Shown piece after piece: positions 5,941 through 8,533 of a DNA stretch of 8,533 bases (positions within the stretch are counted from its first letter, which is position 1; every line of letters begins with the position of its first letter). The stretch is from Microthrixaceae bacterium (lineage in GTDB: Bacteria > Actinomycetota > Acidimicrobiia > Acidimicrobiales > Acidimicrobilacustridaceae), in contig JAHFUU010000029.1 in NCBI GenBank assembly GCA_023264915.1, forward strand, positions 3,427 through 11,959. Direction: 5' to 3'. The notes beneath the pieces are model-generated. The model searched no databases and had not been told where the DNA came from. It saw only the letters and a program-made list of their open reading frames with translations. A program made the translations under genes and the position numbers.

Positions 5941-6476
5941 GATCCTGCCCGCCCGGGGCTCGCTGGTAGGTCGCCGCTCTGGTTGGCGGTCGGGTCCTCG
6001 GGCGAGGATTGCTGCATCGGCGCCGGATCGCTGATCGCAGGGCAAACGGGACACCACTTCCAGATCAGGTGGACGGCCTCGTCGTCCTCGAAGAGGGTCT
6101 CGGTGACCAGCTCCACCTCCATCCCAGCGTGCAGGTCCTCGATCGAGGTCCCAGAGACCATCTGGCCGAGCACCACGAGGCGCTCTTCGGCAAGCTCGAC
6201 CGCGGCGACGGCGAACGGCTCGAACGGGTCCGTCGTGGCCACATAGGGAGCGGGGGGCTGGTAGCAGTTGTTGGTGAAGCTCCAGATGCGCCCCCGCCGG
6301 CTCAACTCGACCTGTTCGTGCTCGGTACCGGTGCAGGAAGGGTTCTTGCAGAAGAAGGTCTCCTTGGGGAACGAGTAGGTGCCGCACTCTCGGCACCGGG
6401 AGCCGACAAGAGCGGTGCGGTCGTCCCCTGGGATGAACCAGCCCTCGATTGCAGCCTGCCGGGTCTTGATGTCCAA
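5937..6476 (-). CDS. DUF35 (zinc-ribbon/OB-fold) partner of the Ltp enzyme
   Basis: 179 residues. An N-terminal helix region (1-22) is followed by a rubredoxin-like zinc ribbon with C28, C31, C43 and C48 (CREC and CKNPSC). The OB fold covers about 54-141 (RGRIWSFTNN at 61-70, PFAVAAVEL near 87-95, WKW at 139-141). A Pro/Ser-rich tail follows from about 146. DUF35 proteins bind acyl-CoA and complete the active site of Ltp aldolases and some thiolases. An extra CPVC (142-145) directly after the OB fold is unusual to my knowledge. The start is TTG at 6476: GAGGAGG lies just upstream, no in-frame ATG or GTG fits the domain boundary, and the residues upstream do not look coding. The ATGA overlap couples it to the Ltp gene. 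A TAnnnT hexamer (TACGGT, 6534-6529) and the palindrome at 6552-6566 make it the probable first gene of its unit. Confidence 0.88.
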   Translation of the reverse strand: MDIKTRQAAIEGWFIPGDDRTALVGSRCRECGTYSFPKETFFCKNPSCTGTEHEQVELSRRGRIWSFTNNCYQPPAPYVATTDPFEPFAVAAVELAEERLVVLGQMVSGTSIEDLHAGMEVELVTETLFEDDEAVHLIWKWCPVCPAISDPAPMQQSSPEDPTANQSGDLPASPGRAGS

Positions 6477-6477
6477 G

Positions 6478-6487
6478 GCACCTCCTC
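6478..6487 (-). promoter_or_regulatory. Strong ribosome site selecting a TTG start
   Basis: Read on the minus strand, GAGGAGG lies a few bases before TTG at 6476-6474, with GTGCC between. This near-perfect Shine-Dalgarno decides the non-ATG start of the DUF35 gene. The GTG inside the same stretch is out of frame. Confidence 0.7.
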
Positions 6488-6551
6488 GGTCCGGGCGTCT
6501 CGTGGTGACGGGCTTGGTGACGGCGGCAACCGTAGCCGAGGCGCCGCAGAT

Positions 6552-6566
6552 CTGACGACTCGTCAG
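6552..6566. promoter_or_regulatory. 15-bp palindrome, second copy of the operator motif
   Basis: CTGACGACTCGTCAG has two 7-base arms around one central base. It differs from the core of the palindrome at 728-746 only at the inner pair (A/T instead of G/C) and the centre. It lies in the 115-base gap between the TPR-like gene and the DUF35 gene, 75 bases upstream of the TTG start. A TACGGT -10 candidate (6534-6529) lies 17 bases past its edge. Together with the first copy it suggests a shared regulator, most likely of the TetR type. Confidence 0.65.
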
Positions 6567-6591
6567 CTCGCCGCGAGAGGGTGTCGGGCGC

Positions 6592-7689
6592 CTACCCCGA
6601 AGGAGGCCTGAAGGCAGCGTCATCGGCAAGCTGGAGGCTCTGCCGGGTGCCATCGAGACGTTGGAGACAGGCCAGTGCCTCGCGATGCTCTCTGGGTTGG
6701 CCGAGGAAGGCCATCTCTGACACCGCTCGCTCGAAGAGAGGACGCGCGCTGGTGATCATCCCTCGAGCTTCGGCGAGCTTGGCCAGCTCGAGGGTTGCCG
6801 CCGCCTCGGCCGGCCGGCAGCCCAACCGTGCGAAGGTCTGTGCGGCCTCGCGGCAGACCGGCTCTGCGGTGCCAGGCGAGCCCTGCGCCCGCCACAGGGT
6901 CGCCATCGCGAGATCCAGCTGCGCCGACATGTAGCTCTTGGGTGCTCGCCCGGCCGCAGCGGTGCCCATCAGCAGGTAGCGCTCGCCACGTCTCACGTCC
7001 CCGGCCTCGATGCAGACCCGACTGAGGGTGAGGGCCACCGCGGCACCGAGCTGTGAGGCCCATGTTCCCCTCGGGCCCGCGAGCGGTTCGGTCAGCGGAC
7101 CCAAGGTGCGGTCGGCGAGGTTGGTGGCTTCGCTGAGCCTGCCGCTGAGCGCGAGCACGACGACGCGGTCGGCCTCGATGGTCGACAGCATGAAGGCGCT
7201 GTGGATCTTCTCGATGACCGAGGTGGCCGCGTTGAGCAGATGGTGACCCCCCTCGTAGTCGCCACGAATCGTGCTGAGCGCCGCCCTACCCCTGATCGCC
7301 CCGAGCCTCGTGCTGAGGGGCTTGGTCGGCTCTTCAAGTGATGGCAGCCGGACCCAGGCCTCGCCGTAGCGGCCGAGAAGGGTCAGCAGCTCGATGAGGC
7401 GCAACGCGAACCAGTCGGCATCACCCACCTCACGGATGCGCGAGCCCTCGTCCTCGGCGATGCGTTCGAGCCCGTAGGTGAGCAACCGGGTCGCCCGCAC
7501 GTACTCCTCGCGCTCGGCCAGAGCCGAACCGAACATGAGCGCGACCGCCGGCACGAACACCCTCGTTCGGTCCTCGCCGTCAAGCGTCGCGGCAAGCACC
7601 TCGCCGTCGCCGATGACCTGGTCGAACAGCCGCCGCTGGTAGCTGTCGCGGTAGCGACGGTAGGCCTCGGGCTGCATGCGAGCTCGCAC
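6592..7689 (-). CDS. TPR-like helical-repeat protein, no recognised catalytic or DNA-binding domain
   Basis: 365 residues, nearly all helical. Paired helices of about 35-40 residues recur (for example GDYEGGHHLLNAATSVIEKI at 143-162, and AEAAATLELAKLAEARGMIT at 294-313). The pattern resembles the TPR/MalT-type repeat arrays of large LuxR- or SARP-class regulators. Here no HTH and no ATPase domain is attached, no signal peptide is seen, and the N-terminus begins with a charged, Tyr/Arg-rich helix. It may be a protein-protein scaffold or the remnant of a larger regulator. The start is either GTG 7689 or ATG 7677. A TAGAAA hexamer at 7701-7696 would place transcription start near GTG 7689, so a leaderless message is possible; neither start has a good ribosome site. 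The gene precedes the DUF35-Ltp unit on the same strand with a 115-base gap containing an operator-like palindrome, so it may be independent. Confidence 0.78.
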   Translation of the reverse strand: MRARMQPEAYRRYRDSYQRRLFDQVIGDGEVLAATLDGEDRTRVFVPAVALMFGSALAEREEYVRATRLLTYGLERIAEDEGSRIREVGDADWFALRLIELLTLLGRYGEAWVRLPSLEEPTKPLSTRLGAIRGRAALSTIRGDYEGGHHLLNAATSVIEKIHSAFMLSTIEADRVVVLALSGRLSEATNLADRTLGPLTEPLAGPRGTWASQLGAAVALTLSRVCIEAGDVRRGERYLLMGTAAAGRAPKSYMSAQLDLAMATLWRAQGSPGTAEPVCREAAQTFARLGCRPAEAAATLELAKLAEARGMITSARPLFERAVSEMAFLGQPREHREALACLQRLDGTRQSLQLADDAAFRPPSG

Positions 7690-7717
7690 CCCACATTTCT
7701 ACTGTTCGATGCTGCTT

Positions 7718-7735
7718 CGGGCACGGCAGTGCCCG
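7718..7735. promoter_or_regulatory. Hairpin upstream of the TPR-like gene
   Basis: CGGGCAC-GGCA-GTGCCCG: a 7-bp perfect stem with a 4-base loop, 28 bases ahead of the GTG at 7689. There is no U-tract. It could be an operator near the promoter of the TPR-like gene or part of the 3' end of the upstream SDR transcript. Two further palindromes lie in the same 164-base gap: GTCCCGGGAC (7755-7764) and GCATCCGGATGC (7815-7826). No gene is supported in this gap. Confidence 0.35.
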
Positions 7736-7814
7736 CGCCGGGGTCGACGATCCCGTCCCGGGACACGGCTCGTCGGGCTGAGGTGCAGCGCTGTCGGCCT
7801 CCTTTGTGTTCGAA

Positions 7815-7826
7815 GCATCCGGATGC
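7815..7826. terminator. 12-bp palindrome just after the SDR stop, possible transcript end
   Basis: GCATCCGGATGC is a perfect palindrome 27 bases past the stop of the partial SDR in the direction of transcription. It cannot form a good loop on its own and no T-run follows, so it is a weak terminator candidate and may be a protein-binding site. The 11-mer CCGGATGCGGC recurs at 7870-7880 inside the SDR end. Confidence 0.2.
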
Positions 7827-7853
7827 GGCGACCTCTCGATCGCCGAGCTGGCT

Positions 7854-8533
7854 TCAGCCGCCGCCGAGCCCGGATGCGGCCAGGAAGGGAGGAACCTCGC
7901 CTCCCCCGTGGACCGTCAGGTTCGCTCCGGTGATGTGGCGGGCCAGCGGCGAGGCAAGGAACAGGCATGCGTCACCTATGTCGGTCGGGTCTGCGAGTCG
8001 CCGCATCGGGACGGTCTCGGCCACCCGGCGGAGACCGTCCTCGTCCCCGTAGTGCAACCCTGACTGCTCGGTGAGGATGTAGCCACCCGAGACGCAGTTG
8101 ACCCTCACCTTCGGGGCCCATTCGATGGCCAGTGACTGGGTCAGGTTCAGCAGGCCGGCCTTCGCCGCACCGTAGGCGGCGGTCCACGGGCTCGGGCGCA
8201 TCCCGCTCAGGCTGCCGATGTTGATGATCGACCCGCCTTCATGCTGGGTCTGCATCTGGGCGTTTGCCAGCTGGGAGAGGTTGAGGGGTGCTAGCAGGTT
8301 GAGTCGGATGATCGACTCAGAGAAGCGTGGTGACGCGGTGGCCGCCTCGGCTGAAGGTGAACCACCAGCGTTGTTGACCAGCACGTCGAGGCGGCCACAG
8401 CCCCTGATGACCGAAGACACCAAGGCTTCGAGCTGGTCGGGGTCGCGCACGTCGCACGCGTGGAACGCCGCGACGCGCCCCTGGGAGCTGACCTCGGTGT
8501 CGGGTTCGTTGCGCGCGCTGACCGCCACGTCAG
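7854..8533 (-). CDS. Short-chain dehydrogenase/reductase, 5' end cut by the window edge
   Basis: About 225 residues are visible (fragment numbering starts at the first whole codon, 8531-8529). The first strand and the TGxxxGIG cofactor loop, some 30-35 residues, lie beyond position 8533. The fragment opens in the second strand (DVAVSARN); the Arg there hints at NADP(H). NNAGG starts at 53, the catalytic Ser is about S107 (NIGSLSG) and Y120/K124 form YGAAK. GEVPPFLAAS and a Gly-rich end close the protein. NNAGGSP, EWAPKVRVN, TEQSGLHYGD and the VHGGGE-PP-FLAAS ending resemble, from memory, the SDRs Rv3548c/Rv3549c of the mycobacterial KstR2 (steroid C/D ring) cluster. A GTG at 8528 is not a real start, because the protein frame continues through it to the edge. 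The reaction is unknown; probably oxidation or reduction of a hydroxyl/keto group on a CoA-bound ring or acyl intermediate. Confidence 0.85.
   Translation of the reverse strand, partial: DVAVSARNEPDTEVSSQGRVAAFHACDVRDPDQLEALVSSVIRGCGRLDVLVNNAGGSPSAEAATASPRFSESIIRLNLLAPLNLSQLANAQMQTQHEGGSIINIGSLSGMRPSPWTAAYGAAKAGLLNLTQSLAIEWAPKVRVNCVSGGYILTEQSGLHYGDEDGLRRVAETVPMRRLADPTDIGDACLFLASPLARHITGANLTVHGGGEVPPFLAASGLGGG

Noticed and set aside
5941..6396. Extension of the Ltp frame upstream through the DUF35 gene.
   Set aside because: The ATG at 5940 gives the family N-terminus and the ATGA overlap; the extension is an alternative frame of DUF35.
8518..8533. CTGAC-N6-GTCAG as another operator copy.
   Set aside because: The spacing and inner bases differ from the other two, and it is inside coding sequence at the window edge.

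Overview
The window is GC-rich and densely coded. Its codon use and protein families point to an actinobacterium (Actinomycetota). The closest families I can recall are mycobacterial or rhodococcal, but the genus cannot be fixed from the sequence; an acidimicrobial or other non-mycobacterial lineage is possible. I see no rRNA, tRNA, CRISPR array, insertion sequence or phage gene.

Left part (1-2368, plus strand): a 243-base non-coding stretch ends in a strong hairpin directly before an HtdZ-type MaoC (R)-enoyl-CoA hydratase (244-702). A 137-base gap then holds a perfect 19-bp palindrome, followed by an IpdF-like short-chain dehydrogenase (840-1622) of the type used in degrading the last two steroid rings. 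Next comes an unrecognised tail-anchored helical protein (1712-2368).

Middle part (2437-4606, minus strand): a compact three-gene operon. It encodes a minimal 69-residue NfeD-type OB-fold protein, a flotillin (SPFH plus long coiled coil), and a small two-helix membrane protein. This looks like a membrane-microdomain module and has no obvious link to the catabolic genes around it.

Right part (4756-8533, minus strand): reading in the direction of transcription, there is the 3' part of a second short-chain dehydrogenase cut by the window edge (7854-8533), a TPR-like helical-repeat protein (6592-7689), a DUF35 zinc-ribbon/OB protein (5937-6476, TTG start), and an Ltp/SCP-x thiolase-like enzyme (4756-5940). 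The last two overlap by ATGA and match the arrangement of the steroid side-chain retro-aldolases (Ltp plus DUF35).

Taken together, the enzymes suggest catabolism of CoA-activated steroid, terpenoid or branched lipid intermediates: hydration, hydroxyl/keto redox and aldol or thiolytic cleavage. The most interesting signal outside the genes is a shared operator-like palindrome, CTGACGRNYCGTCAG. It occurs upstream of the IpdF-like gene and again upstream of the DUF35-Ltp pair. This implies that two separate, opposite-strand units are controlled by one unseen (probably TetR-family) regulator.
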